Positions 10,099 through 18,485 of a stretch of 64,000 nucleotides of DNA are shown piece by piece (within the stretch, counting starts at the first letter, position 1; each line of letters starts with the position of its first letter). Position numbers and translations under genes: made by a program. The notes under the pieces are model-generated. The model searched no databases. It was not told the DNA's origin and saw nothing but the letters and a program-made list of their open reading frames with translations. The DNA comes from Ruegeria discodermiae (GTDB lineage Bacteria; Pseudomonadota; Alphaproteobacteria; Rhodobacterales; Rhodobacteraceae): the NCBI RefSeq assembly GCF_030758345.1, contig NZ_JAVAMO010000017.1, forward strand, positions 51,660 to 115,659, read 5' to 3'.

Positions 10099-12215
10099 GC
10101 CGCGCCACCCCCACCATCACCCGGCAGCAGCGGGATTGCGACCGAGGCTGGCTCCCAGCCGCCGGGGTTGCCCCAGGCGACATTGATGTCGCACCAGGAT
10201 GCAGCTCTATCGTCCTGCGGGAAAGGTGGTGCAGCCAGAACCGCGTTTTTTGGCCAGGTCCAGAATCCGGTGGGGCCGGCGGAGGCCAGCCGGATTTGCC
10301 AGAGGTTCGCCTGCGGCCAGGCACGAAGGCCAGGAGATGTGAAGAACCAGCGGTCGGCCTGGTTTCCTGATTTGGGAACCCCAACAGGACGTCCAAAGGT
10401 ATGGGCCATGGACTGCCAGAAATGCGTCGCCAACCCAGCGCGGTAGACCGCGTGGAGAACCTTCACAGGCGCATAGGCTCCGATGTAATAGGGCAGGGCA
10501 CCGTCCTGAACGATGTAGTCGCGAAAATAGACCCGGCGGATCGTGCGATAGAATCCAAGCACCGCAGCGAAGTCGGGCCCGATTTTGCTGAGGACTTTTC
10601 CGGCATCATCTTTGAGCCATTCCGCCTCCTTCCAATTGTCGCCGTCAACGTCGACATCGACCGCAAAATAGATTGGAGTAAATGGAGGTTGGCCAACTGC
10701 CATGGCGTTTTCAAAGGCTTGGCGCATGGAGCTTTCTCTCATCCGGTGCGCAGGGTCAGCCGAGCCCAGCGGGTCAGCGGCTTGTTGGTACAGGCTCACC
10801 ACCTTTAGGCCACCTGCAGCGATGTCCATGGCTTCCTGAGCGGACAAGTCAGGTCCGCCCCTTGGTGGTAAATACCGGCCCGTGAACGTTGGTTTGTGAA
10901 TGATCGGATCATGCTCGAAATCGGTGCCGCCATCGGAGTTTTCGCGTGGGGTCCGAACCGTGAAGACGTCTTGCAGAAAGCGTATCTCCACTTCCGTGTC
11001 ACTGGCACGCTCGTAGTCCGCCTGGCTTGCTGGGTCCAGATGGTCCAGGCCGATCTGCGTGGGCGGCGTGTTGATGTCTTCCGAAGAAATGTTGGTATTG
11101 GTGAACCAAAAGACGTTTGGCTCGCCATCAGAGCTGGTGAAATTGTAATTCCCCTCAGGCTCCGGTCCGTTGATCTGATAGCTTTTCTGTGGGCGCAACG
11201 CCCAGTCCAACGGGTCCGGACCGTCAGTGACCGGCGGCGCCTCATCAATCGTGACGAGCCTAAGCATGTCGATCTCGTTATCGGTCAGGGCCGGATCATC
11301 CGTCGGAATGGTGTCCAGAGCGCAATCCCAGACGCGACGGAAATGCACTGGCAAGTCCGTGGTACTGCTGAACCATCCGATTGACATCAGCGGAACGACC
11401 TCGGCCGCCTCCGGCATTCTGCGCGCCCAGATGCTGATGGGCGCGGGCTGAAGCCAGGTTTTGATCGGGCGGTTGTCCTCCTGCCCGTCCTCTGGCTCAG
11501 GGCCGACCGGTCCTTCGGTTGCAAGTGCGCCTAGGGCGTTGCGGACAGCGGTCTCTGGCCAATAGGTGTCCGTCACGCCGTCCGGCGCGGTTCCATATAG
11601 TTCGAAGTCGCAAATGATCCCTGGATAAAACGGATGGGCCGTTGACCCGGCACCGTCCGAATAGCCGTAATTCATGACCGCCTTTGACCAGTGCCGCCAG
11701 TAGTGAGGCGAAAGCTGCCCCGGCGCTGTTTCCAGATAGACGACCAGTGTGTTTCCCTGTGCGATCAGGTCGCCAACCTTCAAAGCCGCCTTGATGGCAT
11801 TTAGGGTAGATTCGGCCTCGAGTTTCGCCAGAATTCTGGCGTCGCGCCCGGTGGCCGCCTGCCACTTTGCATTCGCGCGCTGGATGGGAAAAATCTTTTC
11901 GGGGACTTCCGCGTCACCACCCTCTCCGTGGGCCCAGAGGCAAAACGCCTCATCAACGGCGACCTCGTCATCGGAGGCATGGCCGTGAAAGTAGCGTCCT
12001 GCGAACGCCGCCATGTCGCTGCTGGTCATGAACGGCGGTAGGACAAACCAGTTGATCTCGCGGTTGCCTTTTGTCTTGTCATCAAGAAGATCGAGCTCCG
12101 CCGCAAACCCCGGCGTCGGATTGGCGCCCGCAAAACCCGGGATTGCGGCGTCGCCCTCATACATCATCTGCAGCTTGTTTAGATGGGCGCGGCCTGTCGT
12201 AATTCCATAGCGCAT
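10095..12215 (-). CDS. Rv2525c-like (DUF1906) glycoside-hydrolase-like domain protein
   Basis: A 706-residue protein and the first gene of the four-gene block. From about residue 440 to the end it carries the pattern of the Rv2525c-like glycoside-hydrolase-like domain: FTGRYLPP, then GLKVVSLYQQ near residue 472, a helix, then PIYFAVDVDVD near residue 510 where the acidic residues of the TIM-barrel strand sit. Related folds act on peptidoglycan or other glycans, but activity of this branch is not established. The N-terminal 430 residues are Pro/Asp-rich and not recognised. No signal peptide is visible, so either it works inside the cell or it leaves by a non-Sec route. Its stop overlaps the next start by 4 bp. 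Confidence 0.7.
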   Translation of the reverse strand: MRYGITTGRAHLNKLQMMYEGDAAIPGFAGANPTPGFAAELDLLDDKTKGNREINWFVLPPFMTSSDMAAFAGRYFHGHASDDEVAVDEAFCLWAHGEGGDAEVPEKIFPIQRANAKWQAATGRDARILAKLEAESTLNAIKAALKVGDLIAQGNTLVVYLETAPGQLSPHYWRHWSKAVMNYGYSDGAGSTAHPFYPGIICDFELYGTAPDGVTDTYWPETAVRNALGALATEGPVGPEPEDGQEDNRPIKTWLQPAPISIWARRMPEAAEVVPLMSIGWFSSTTDLPVHFRRVWDCALDTIPTDDPALTDNEIDMLRLVTIDEAPPVTDGPDPLDWALRPQKSYQINGPEPEGNYNFTSSDGEPNVFWFTNTNISSEDINTPPTQIGLDHLDPASQADYERASDTEVEIRFLQDVFTVRTPRENSDGGTDFEHDPIIHKPTFTGRYLPPRGGPDLSAQEAMDIAAGGLKVVSLYQQAADPLGSADPAHRMRESSMRQAFENAMAVGQPPFTPIYFAVDVDVDGDNWKEAEWLKDDAGKVLSKIGPDFAAVLGFYRTIRRVYFRDYIVQDGALPYYIGAYAPVKVLHAVYRAGLATHFWQSMAHTFGRPVGVPKSGNQADRWFFTSPGLRAWPQANLWQIRLASAGPTGFWTWPKNAVLAAPPFPQDDRAASWCDINVAWGNPGGWEPASVAIPLLPGDGGGGAA

Positions 12216-12261
12216 CGCGAGTTCACTTCTAGGCTAGATCCACATGCACATCCAGAACAGC

Positions 12262-12306
12262 GGTTTCTAACCCGATCCGCTCCACTAAAATCTACTGTTA
12301 GAAACC
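12262..12306. promoter_or_regulatory. 10-bp perfect inverted repeat upstream of four-gene block
   Basis: GGTTTCTAAC at 12262-12271 is followed 25 bp later by its exact reverse complement GTTAGAAACC at 12297-12306. The pair lies 47-91 bp upstream of the start codon of the first gene of the minus-strand block, where an operator or a 5'-leader hairpin would be expected. No regulator gene is adjacent, so its partner is unknown. Confidence 0.45.
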
Positions 12307-12498
12307 CGGCTTTTTCAAAGCTCTAGACCTAGTGTCGAGGCTCTCGTATTTGCTTGTATATTTCAACGCTGCGCTCGCATGGCCCTGATTTCAGCGCTTT
12401 CTTGCCTGCCTGCCAGTAATGAATGCTTAGACGGGCGTTGTTGCGTAATTTACGCTTGAGGCGTGATGGCCCCTTTCCCCGCTGATGTCATGCCACAC
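12307..12498. other. Intergenic, possible insertion-sequence end
   Basis: No gene is visible here. A stretch starting near 12433 (GGGCGTTGTTGCGTAATTTA) looks like the terminus of an IS5-type element, but no matching transposase fragment follows. It may be a remnant cut by the neighbouring IS6 insertion. The call rests on resemblance only. Confidence 0.25.
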
Positions 12499-13320
12499 GG
12501 GATCTGTTGCAAACTTTTGACTGTTGACGCTCATGAGTACTTCGAGTGAATGGATATCGAAATATTGAAGTCGAAGGTCTTTTTTATGATCTCTTTCAAA
12601 GGCGCGCAGTACCCGAAAGATGTGATCCTCTTCGCAGTGTTCTGCTATGTCCGATACGGTGTGTCCTATCGCGATCTAGAAGAGATCATGCAGGAGCGAG
12701 GCGTTGCAGCGGATCACACTACGCTGAACCGATGGGTGACGCGGTATGCAGGCTCAATCGCTGAAGCGGCGCGTCGTCGAAAGGGACCGTGCGACCGCTC
12801 TTGGAGAATGGACGAGACTTACATCAAGGTAAAAGGCAACTGGGTCTATCTCTATCGAGCCGTCGACAAACACGGCAAAACTCTCGATTTCATGCTTTCC
12901 CCGCGACGAAACAAACCGGCTGCGACAAAGTTCTTCGCCAGGATGCTGGAGGTCAACGGGCTTCCGAGGAAGATCGTCATTGACAAAAGCGGCGCTAATA
13001 CTGCTGGCATCAAGGCGATAACTAGGATGCTCAAAGGCTTTGGTTGTCCGATCCCGATCGAGATGGTGAGGCGGAAACACCTCAATAACATCGTCGAACA
13101 GGACCACCGTTTCATCAAAAAACGAACCTGCCCGATGCTCGGCTTCAAATCTTTTGCTACGGCTTCAGCGACTCTCGCAGGCATCGAGGTCGCGCACATG
13201 ATCCGTAAAGGCCAGTTCACACCCGGACTCTGTCCATTTCGTCAATTTGCAGAACTGGCAGCATAATCCGCAGGTTCGGTGCCAACTCTTTGTTTAGTCA
13301 GAAACTTCGCAACAGATCCC
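12499..13320 (+). mobile_element. IS6-family insertion sequence, complete
   Basis: Terminal inverted repeats are visible: GGGATCTGTTGCAAACTTTT from 12499, and at 13297-13320 a sequence whose reverse complement begins GGGATCTGTTGCGAAGTTTC. Between them lies one intact transposase gene, the usual IS6 layout at about 820 bp. The flanking 8 bp differ (TGCCACAC on the left, AAAGCCGT on the right), so there is no target-site duplication. That fits an IS6-mediated deletion or co-integrate resolution rather than a simple insertion. Confidence 0.85.
12550..13266 (+). CDS. IS6-family transposase
   Basis: A 238-residue DDE transposase of the IS6/IS26 type. It shows the family's N-terminal FKGAQYPKDVILFAV and YGVSYRDLEEIM, the first catalytic Asp in WRMDETYIKVKG, the second in the VIDKSGANTAG segment, and the glutamate in NNIVEQDHRFIKKR. 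The C-terminus (GFKSFATASATLAGIEVAHMIRKGQ) is complete. Most IS6 proteins start close to the FKGAQ motif, so the ATG at 12586 is an alternative start giving 226 residues. It is intact and probably active, and differs clearly from the second IS6 copy at 56445. Confidence 0.93.
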   Translation: MDIEILKSKVFFMISFKGAQYPKDVILFAVFCYVRYGVSYRDLEEIMQERGVAADHTTLNRWVTRYAGSIAEAARRRKGPCDRSWRMDETYIKVKGNWVYLYRAVDKHGKTLDFMLSPRRNKPAATKFFARMLEVNGLPRKIVIDKSGANTAGIKAITRMLKGFGCPIPIEMVRRKHLNNIVEQDHRFIKKRTCPMLGFKSFATASATLAGIEVAHMIRKGQFTPGLCPFRQFAELAA

Positions 13321-13503
13321 AAAGCCGTTGATGCGTTGACGTCAACGCCGAAAGTGGCCGTTTCAACCCGCAAAGCGCCCACGAAAACACGCGCAGCAAA
13401 AAGCAAGACGTCGCCAAAGACAGGAGCGGCACCCAAGGCAAAAGCAACGACCGCTGCCAAAAAGCCGCGTGCTCCCAAAGCGACAAAAACTGCCAAGGCC
13501 TAA
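13321..13503 (+). pseudogene. C-terminal tail of a Lys/Ala-rich protein cut by IS6
   Basis: Directly after the IS6 right end the sequence is open for about 60 codons and ends in TAA. It encodes a tail rich in Lys, Ala, Thr and Pro (repeats of the type KAPTK, AAPKAKA, AAKKPRAPKA). Such tails are known on phasins and on histone-H1-like proteins of proteobacteria. The N-terminal part is absent on the other side of the IS, so the gene was lost by an IS6-mediated deletion. Which family it came from cannot be decided from the tail. Confidence 0.55.
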
Positions 13504-13569
13504 ATCCACGCCGATCTGCGACCGCGATGGTGGACCTAACCAAACACCATCACAGTCGTTTCGACCGAA

Positions 13570-14283
13570 CTAGAAAGCAGCAAGGGTATGTTCCAAACCC
13601 CGCTCAATATGCAGCTGCAGAACCTGCGCCGCTCGGTCCACATCTCGGTCCAGCGCTGCCTCGAACATGCGGCGGTGTTCTTCCACCGCCTCTTCTCCCC
13701 GATAGGTCAGGACGAGCATCTGGTAGCGCAGATATTTGTCGTAGAGTACGGCGTGCAGCGACAGCAGGTTCGTTGATCCGCAGGCCTGGATCAGCGCCTT
13801 ATGGAACTCCCAATCGTAGCGTTTCCAGTCTTCCTTCTGGCTGTCATCGCCGCCAAGCATCTTCTGCTCCATCAGATGCAGCTTGTGATGCGCGGCGACC
13901 AAATTGCCTTCCCAGTCGGTATCTCCATTATTGATCGACAGCCGCAGGGCGTGGCATTCCAGAAGCACCCGAAGTTCGGCAATTTCAGTTAGATCCTCGC
14001 GCGACACCGGTGTCACGAAGAACCCGCGCTGGTCCTGAGCTTCGACGAATCCTTCGCTAGCCAAGCGGTTCAGGGTCTCGCGCAGAGTGGACATGCTCGC
14101 CGAGTAGCGTTGCCGCAGACCATCCAGCTTGAGTTTGGTGCCGGGGGCGAGATCGCCGAAGATGATATCGCGCTTGATCCGCTGATAGGTGGAGGCGCCA
14201 ACCTCGTTTAGGGACTTGGCCATCGCTTTCTGCCTGACGTCTTTGATTTTGTCCGTCAATCTATCACCAAGAGGCCCCCGCAC
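13570..14283 (-). CDS. GntR-family transcriptional regulator (FCD type)
   Basis: A 237-residue repressor-type protein. The N-terminal winged helix-turn-helix has the GntR pattern (YQRIKRDIIFGDLAPGTKL, then STLRETLNRLASEGFV). The C-terminal all-helical FCD ligand domain includes the ELRVLLECHALRL segment and the metal-ligand histidines of this fold (YDWEFHKALI, and EEHRRMFEA). An alternative start at 14223 (MAKSLNEV) would trim 20 residues and fits the usual family length better. It is divergent from the catabolic cluster to its right, and a 17-bp palindrome repeated across that cluster sits in the shared intergenic region. It is therefore the likely local regulator, its effector being the cluster's substrate or an intermediate. 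Confidence 0.88.
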   Translation of the reverse strand: MRGPLGDRLTDKIKDVRQKAMAKSLNEVGASTYQRIKRDIIFGDLAPGTKLKLDGLRQRYSASMSTLRETLNRLASEGFVEAQDQRGFFVTPVSREDLTEIAELRVLLECHALRLSINNGDTDWEGNLVAAHHKLHLMEQKMLGGDDSQKEDWKRYDWEFHKALIQACGSTNLLSLHAVLYDKYLRYQMLVLTYRGEEAVEEHRRMFEAALDRDVDRAAQVLQLHIERGLEHTLAAF

Positions 14284-14310
14284 AACCCGTCATATCGTCA
14301 GGGTAAAATA

Positions 14311-14327
14311 AAAATATCCGATGATAT
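14311..14327. promoter_or_regulatory. Putative GntR operator, site 1
   Basis: AAAATATC-C-GATGATATT is an imperfect palindrome centred on 14319, in the divergent region between the GntR regulator and the oxidoreductase gene. It shares the core ATCnGAT and AT-rich arms with sites at 15479 and 24219. Placement suggests control of both the regulator and the first catabolic gene. Confidence 0.5.
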
Positions 14328-14391
14328 TGATATTGCCATATAAATCATCTTAATGTGCGCCCGGACACCGGGAACCCAGGGGACTCCATAC

Positions 14392-15498
14392 ATGCCAGAT
14401 GCAACCTCTATCGCCGTAGTTGGCTTTGGCCTAATCGGACGGCGCCACGCTGACGTGGTGCAGCGATCGCCTGATCTATCGCTTGCCGCGGTCGTCGACC
14501 CGGATGGTGATAGCCGGAATGCAGCCATTGAATTGGGCGCCCAGGCCTTCGCATCACTGGACGAGATGTTCGATACCGTGACACCTGACGGTCTTGTGTT
14601 GGCTACGCCGACGCCGATGCATCTCGACCAAGGTTTGGCCTGCATTGCACGGGGCTGCCCGGTCCTGATCGAAAAGCCAATTGCGGTCACTTCGACCGAG
14701 GCGGGCATCCTGACCGATGCGGCAGAGGCAGCAGGCGTACCGCTTCTTGTCGGACATCACCGGCGCCATAACGGCATGGTGCGAGCGGCCAAGGCCCTCC
14801 TAGCCGACGGGGCGATCGGAGATATTCGCGCGGTGCAGGCAACCTGCTGGTTCTACAAGCCGGATCACTATTTCCAAGCAGCGCCCTGGCGGATGCGCAA
14901 AGGTGCAGGCCCGATATCGGTTAACCTCGTGCATGATGTCGATCTGCTGCGCCATTTCTGCGGTGAGGTTCGATCTGTTCAAGCTATCGCCGTTCCCTCG
15001 GCCAGAGGATTTGAAAACGAGGATCTAGCAACCGCCATTCTGACTTTTGCAGGCGGTGCTGTCGCGACGATTTCGGTCTCGGACAGTATAGTCGCACCGT
15101 GGAGTTGGGAACTCACTTCTCGAGAAAACCCCGCATATCCCGCAACGAATGAAAGCTGTTATCTGATCGGTGGCTCGGAGGGTGGATTGTCCCTGCCTGA
15201 TCTCAGGGTTTGGCGGCACGAGCCAACGCCGGATTGGTGGACGCCGATTTCGGCGAAATCAGTGACCTGCGGGTCTGAGGATCCGCTGGCTACACAGATG
15301 CATCACTTTGCAGAGGTCATCCAAGGCATCGAAACACCATTGGTTTCCGGGCGCCAAGGCAAGAGATCGCTGGAAGTTGTCGAGGCCATAGCGGTTTCCG
15401 CCCAGACCGGTGCCGAAGTGTGCATTTCAGATGCAACAGATGCAAAAACCGGCATTCGCAAGGTAGCTGTTAAAATACAAAACATCAGATATTATTGA
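14392..15498 (+). CDS. Gfo/Idh/MocA-family NAD(P)-dependent oxidoreductase
   Basis: A 368-residue protein with an N-terminal Rossmann fold (IAVVGFGLIGRRHAD), the family motif LIEKPIAV near residue 100 carrying the conserved Lys, and a C-terminal alpha/beta substrate domain with the HDVDLLRHF helix. Family members oxidise or reduce sugars and cyclitols at a ring hydroxyl. The ATG at 14392 is chosen because homology starts there and AGGGGA precedes it; an in-frame upstream start would add a tail of no evident meaning. It is the first gene right of the GntR regulator, about 80 bp ahead of the TRAP transporter. Two further members of the same family lie in the cluster. The substrate is unknown. 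Confidence 0.88.
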   Translation: MPDATSIAVVGFGLIGRRHADVVQRSPDLSLAAVVDPDGDSRNAAIELGAQAFASLDEMFDTVTPDGLVLATPTPMHLDQGLACIARGCPVLIEKPIAVTSTEAGILTDAAEAAGVPLLVGHHRRHNGMVRAAKALLADGAIGDIRAVQATCWFYKPDHYFQAAPWRMRKGAGPISVNLVHDVDLLRHFCGEVRSVQAIAVPSARGFENEDLATAILTFAGGAVATISVSDSIVAPWSWELTSRENPAYPATNESCYLIGGSEGGLSLPDLRVWRHEPTPDWWTPISAKSVTCGSEDPLATQMHHFAEVIQGIETPLVSGRQGKRSLEVVEAIAVSAQTGAEVCISDATDAKTGIRKVAVKIQNIRYY

Positions 15499-15517
15499 AA
15501 ATATCTTGCAAAATATC
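15479..15517. promoter_or_regulatory. Putative GntR operator cluster, site 2
   Basis: AAAACATC-A-GATATTAT at 15479-15495 is the second copy of the 17-bp palindrome. Two further half-sites AAAATATC follow at 15498 and 15510, spaced 12 bp. The cluster overlaps the last codons of the preceding gene and lies 60-98 bp before the TRAP binding-protein start, a normal operator position. Confidence 0.55.
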
Positions 15518-15576
15518 AAAAATCAGCAATAACTATTGTGACCTCGTTGCGATGGTCTGATCCAAGGGAGGAAACC

Positions 15577-16587
15577 ATGATCACCAATTTTACCCGTCGT
15601 GCGGCCATCGCGTCGCTGGCTGCCCTGGGGCTGGCCGCCGGCATCGCGGCACCCGTTTTTGCTGCTGACAAGATCACATTGCGGATGGCGACATCTGGTT
15701 CGGAAACGGATCAGCGTTCGGTGGCAATGGCCGACGTATTTGCGCCGATGGTGGCCGATTTCGTAGACTACCAACCCAGCTATAACGGCACGATCTTCGC
15801 GCAGGGCACCGAGCTTGACGCGATCAGCCGGGGCAATCTGGAAATGTCGATTACCTCGGCGCAGGAACTGGCGCAGTTCTTCCCCGAGTTTTCGATTTTC
15901 ACGGCAGGTTATGTCCATCAGGACGCAGACCATCAGGTGGCCGTGTTCAACGATCCTCTGATGGACGCGTTCAAGGAAACAGTTGAAAACGACCTTGGCG
16001 TAAAGCTCCTCTCGGTCATGTATCTTGGTCGCCGCCAAGTAAATCTGCGCCAGCCCAAAGAAGAACTAACCGTCAGCACACCGGCGGATCTGGCGGGTGT
16101 GAACCTGCGGATGCCCGGCACAGACGCCTGGCAATTCCTTGGCAAGGCACTGGGCGCGGCACCTACTCCGATGGCCTTTTCCGAAGTCTATACCGCCCTG
16201 TCGACCGGTGCCGTCGATGGGCAGGACAACCCACTGCCAACGGTCGTTGATGCGAAATTCTACGAAGTGACCAACCAGATCGTTCTGACTTCGCATTTGG
16301 TGGACCTGAACTACATCGCGATCGGAAAAGAAGTCTGGGACGGGCTGACACCTGAGCAGCAGGAGGCGGTTCAGAAAGCCGCTGATGCCGCTGCCGAATC
16401 CGGCCGTCAAAAGCAGCTCCAGAAGGAGGCCGACCTTGTCGCCTTCCTCGAAGAGCAGGGTTTGGCCGTCTACGAGCCCGACCTAACCGAATTCCGCAAC
16501 CAGGTTCAGTCGATGTACCTCGACAGCGAGTTTGCTGAGACCTGGCCGGAGGGTGTCTTGGACAAGATCAACGCGCTCGGCAACTAA
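15577..16587 (+). CDS. dctP: TRAP transporter solute-binding protein, DctP type
   Basis: A 336-residue periplasmic binding protein that captures an organic acid or sugar acid for the DctQM permease. A signal peptide is clear (RR, then a long Ala/Leu/Gly stretch ending APVFAA near residue 28). The mature protein has the DctP pattern: the early strand ITLRMAT, LRMPGTDAWQFLGKALGAAP with the Arg that usually binds the ligand carboxylate, and PMAFSEVYTALSTGAVDGQDNPLP. The ATG at 15577 has a strong GGGAGGAAA ribosome site 4-6 bp upstream. It is followed by the small and large permease genes. The presence of the carboxylate Arg suggests an acidic substrate, but the ligand cannot be read from sequence. 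Confidence 0.93.
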   Translation: MITNFTRRAAIASLAALGLAAGIAAPVFAADKITLRMATSGSETDQRSVAMADVFAPMVADFVDYQPSYNGTIFAQGTELDAISRGNLEMSITSAQELAQFFPEFSIFTAGYVHQDADHQVAVFNDPLMDAFKETVENDLGVKLLSVMYLGRRQVNLRQPKEELTVSTPADLAGVNLRMPGTDAWQFLGKALGAAPTPMAFSEVYTALSTGAVDGQDNPLPTVVDAKFYEVTNQIVLTSHLVDLNYIAIGKEVWDGLTPEQQEAVQKAADAAAESGRQKQLQKEADLVAFLEEQGLAVYEPDLTEFRNQVQSMYLDSEFAETWPEGVLDKINALGN

Positions 16588-16620
16588 GCCATACCGGCAC
16601 GATCAGGAGGGAGAACAGCC

Positions 16621-17178
16621 ATGAAAACATTCATCAGGGGGTTCTCCCGACTTGCAGAGGCTATTGCCGGCGGCATGCTGGCGGCAATCTTCGCGATCTT
16701 TCTTTTGCAGATATTGCTTCGCTATTTCTTCACGCCTGCCGGATGGACGCTTGAACTGATCGGCATCCTTTGGGTCTGGGTGATCTTCTTTGCCTGCGCC
16801 TTTGTCGTGCGCGAGCAAGATCATGTGAAATTCGACATCATTTATCTTTCAGTGGGCAAACGGACCCGGCAGATTTTTGCGCTGATCGCAGCAGCGGCTA
16901 TCGCCATCGGCATGCTTTATACGTTCCTGCCGACCTGGGACTACATCGAGTGGATGAAAATTCGCAAGACTACCACCGTGCGAAACCCTTTCACTGGCGC
17001 CAAGATCCCCATGCGGGATGTGTTCTCGATCTACGCGGTATTCATCCTCGCGGTCGCGGCACGCTACGCCTGGCTGTTCTTTGACGTGTTGCGCAACGGA
17101 CCCCCGAAAACCGAATTGGAGCTTGTCGTCGAAGCGGTTCACGAGGCTGAGCAGGATGAAGAGGGAGATGCGAAATGA
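16621..17178 (+). CDS. dctQ: TRAP transporter small permease, DctQ type
   Basis: A 185-residue membrane protein with four hydrophobic helices: about residues 13-35, 47-65, 85-105 and 132-150. This is the standard DctQ topology. The segment LELIGILWVWVIFFACAFVVREQDHVKFDI matches the family's conserved loop between helices 2 and 3. It pairs with DctM in the inner membrane for sodium-driven uptake. The C-terminal tail is acidic. Its end overlaps the start of the large subunit by 4 bp (ATGA), and GGAGGG precedes its own start. Confidence 0.92.
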   Translation: MKTFIRGFSRLAEAIAGGMLAAIFAIFLLQILLRYFFTPAGWTLELIGILWVWVIFFACAFVVREQDHVKFDIIYLSVGKRTRQIFALIAAAAIAIGMLYTFLPTWDYIEWMKIRKTTTVRNPFTGAKIPMRDVFSIYAVFILAVAARYAWLFFDVLRNGPPKTELELVVEAVHEAEQDEEGDAK

Positions 17179-18470
17179 GCTTCGAACTCCTCACATGCCT
17201 GCTCACTCTGTTTCTGCTCGCTGGTGTCGGAACGCCTATCGGATATTCGATCCTGCTGGCCTCTGTGGCGTATCTTGGCGTTGCCGGGCTGGACGTGGCC
17301 CTTGCTGGTGAAAAGATCCTTCAGGGCTTCTACAAAAGCACGATCCTTTTGGCGGTCCCATTGTTCATCGTTGCAGCGAATATCATGAATGCGGGCTCGA
17401 TCACCGACCGGTTGCTTAACTTCTGTGTCGCCGCAGTCGGACGCTTCAAGGGCGGCCTGGGCCATGTGAATGTGGTCGCCTCGCTGATCTTTTCGGGGAT
17501 GTCGGGATCTGCCGTGGCTGATGCCGCCGGGATCGGAAAGATCATCATCGAGATGATGACCAAGGACAATCGCTATAGCCGGGGTTACGCGGCGGCGATT
17601 ACAGCGGCCTCTGCCACCATTGGTCCGATCATCCCGCCGTCGATTCCAATGGTTCTCTATGCGCTGGTGTCGAAAGCCTCGATCGGATCGCTGTTTCTTG
17701 CGGGGATCCTGCCCGGTCTGATCATGGGCGCTGTACTGATGGCGATGAACACCTATCTCGCCGGAAAGCGGGGCTTCGCCATCGAAGACCCGGTTCCGCT
17801 GCGGGAATTGCCTGCCAAGACCGCCAACGCCTTTCCCGCACTGCTAATGCCCGCGATCCTGCTCTACGGCATCTATGGCGGCGTTACGACCCCAACCGAA
17901 GCGGCGGCCGTCGCGGCGTTCTATGCGCTGATGCTAGCAGCGATGTTCTACCGCGCGATTACGCTGGGCGGTCTCTATCGAGTCTTTGTCGACAGTGCGC
18001 GGTCTTCCGCTTCGGTGGGCATCGTGATCGGTGGCGCTTTCATCCTGAATTTCATCGTTATTCAGGAACAGATTCCGCAATCTATCTCGGCGATGCTGGA
18101 AGGTGCGGATATCAGCCCGATCGTCTTCCTTATCCTCGTCAATATCCTGATCCTTTTGCTGGGTTGCGTGCTGGACGCTACGACGATCATTCTGGTGATC
18201 GTGCCGCTGTTCATTCCAACCTGCGAGGCACTCGGAATCGATCTGGTGCATTTCGGAGTGCTGGTTGTTGTCAATTCCATGATCGGCTTGATCACCCCGC
18301 CTTATGGCATCCTGCTTTTCGTGATCAATGCAGTCACGGACATCCCGCTCCGCGAGATCATTGCCGAAATCTGGGCCTTTCTCGCAGTCCTGATCGTTGC
18401 CCTGCTCGCCATGCTGCTTATGCCCGAACTCGTTCTCTGGCTGCCGCGTGTCTTCGGCTATCAGGGATGA
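17175..18470 (+). CDS. dctM: TRAP transporter large permease, DctM type
   Basis: A 431-residue integral membrane protein with about a dozen hydrophobic segments. The DctM hallmarks are present: FSGMSGSAVADAAGIGKI, TAASATIGPIIPPSIPMVLYAL, GGVTTPTEAAAVAAFYAL and LGCVLDATTIILVIVPLF. It forms the sodium-coupled translocation channel with DctQ, fed by the DctP protein encoded two genes upstream. Length and motifs are complete, so the transporter should be functional. A catabolic fusion enzyme begins 15 bp downstream, consistent with co-transcription of uptake and breakdown. Confidence 0.94.
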   Translation: MSFELLTCLLTLFLLAGVGTPIGYSILLASVAYLGVAGLDVALAGEKILQGFYKSTILLAVPLFIVAANIMNAGSITDRLLNFCVAAVGRFKGGLGHVNVVASLIFSGMSGSAVADAAGIGKIIIEMMTKDNRYSRGYAAAITAASATIGPIIPPSIPMVLYALVSKASIGSLFLAGILPGLIMGAVLMAMNTYLAGKRGFAIEDPVPLRELPAKTANAFPALLMPAILLYGIYGGVTTPTEAAAVAAFYALMLAAMFYRAITLGGLYRVFVDSARSSASVGIVIGGAFILNFIVIQEQIPQSISAMLEGADISPIVFLILVNILILLLGCVLDATTIILVIVPLFIPTCEALGIDLVHFGVLVVVNSMIGLITPPYGILLFVINAVTDIPLREIIAEIWAFLAVLIVALLAMLLMPELVLWLPRVFGYQG

Positions 18471-18485
18471 TCGGCGAGGTTGGGT

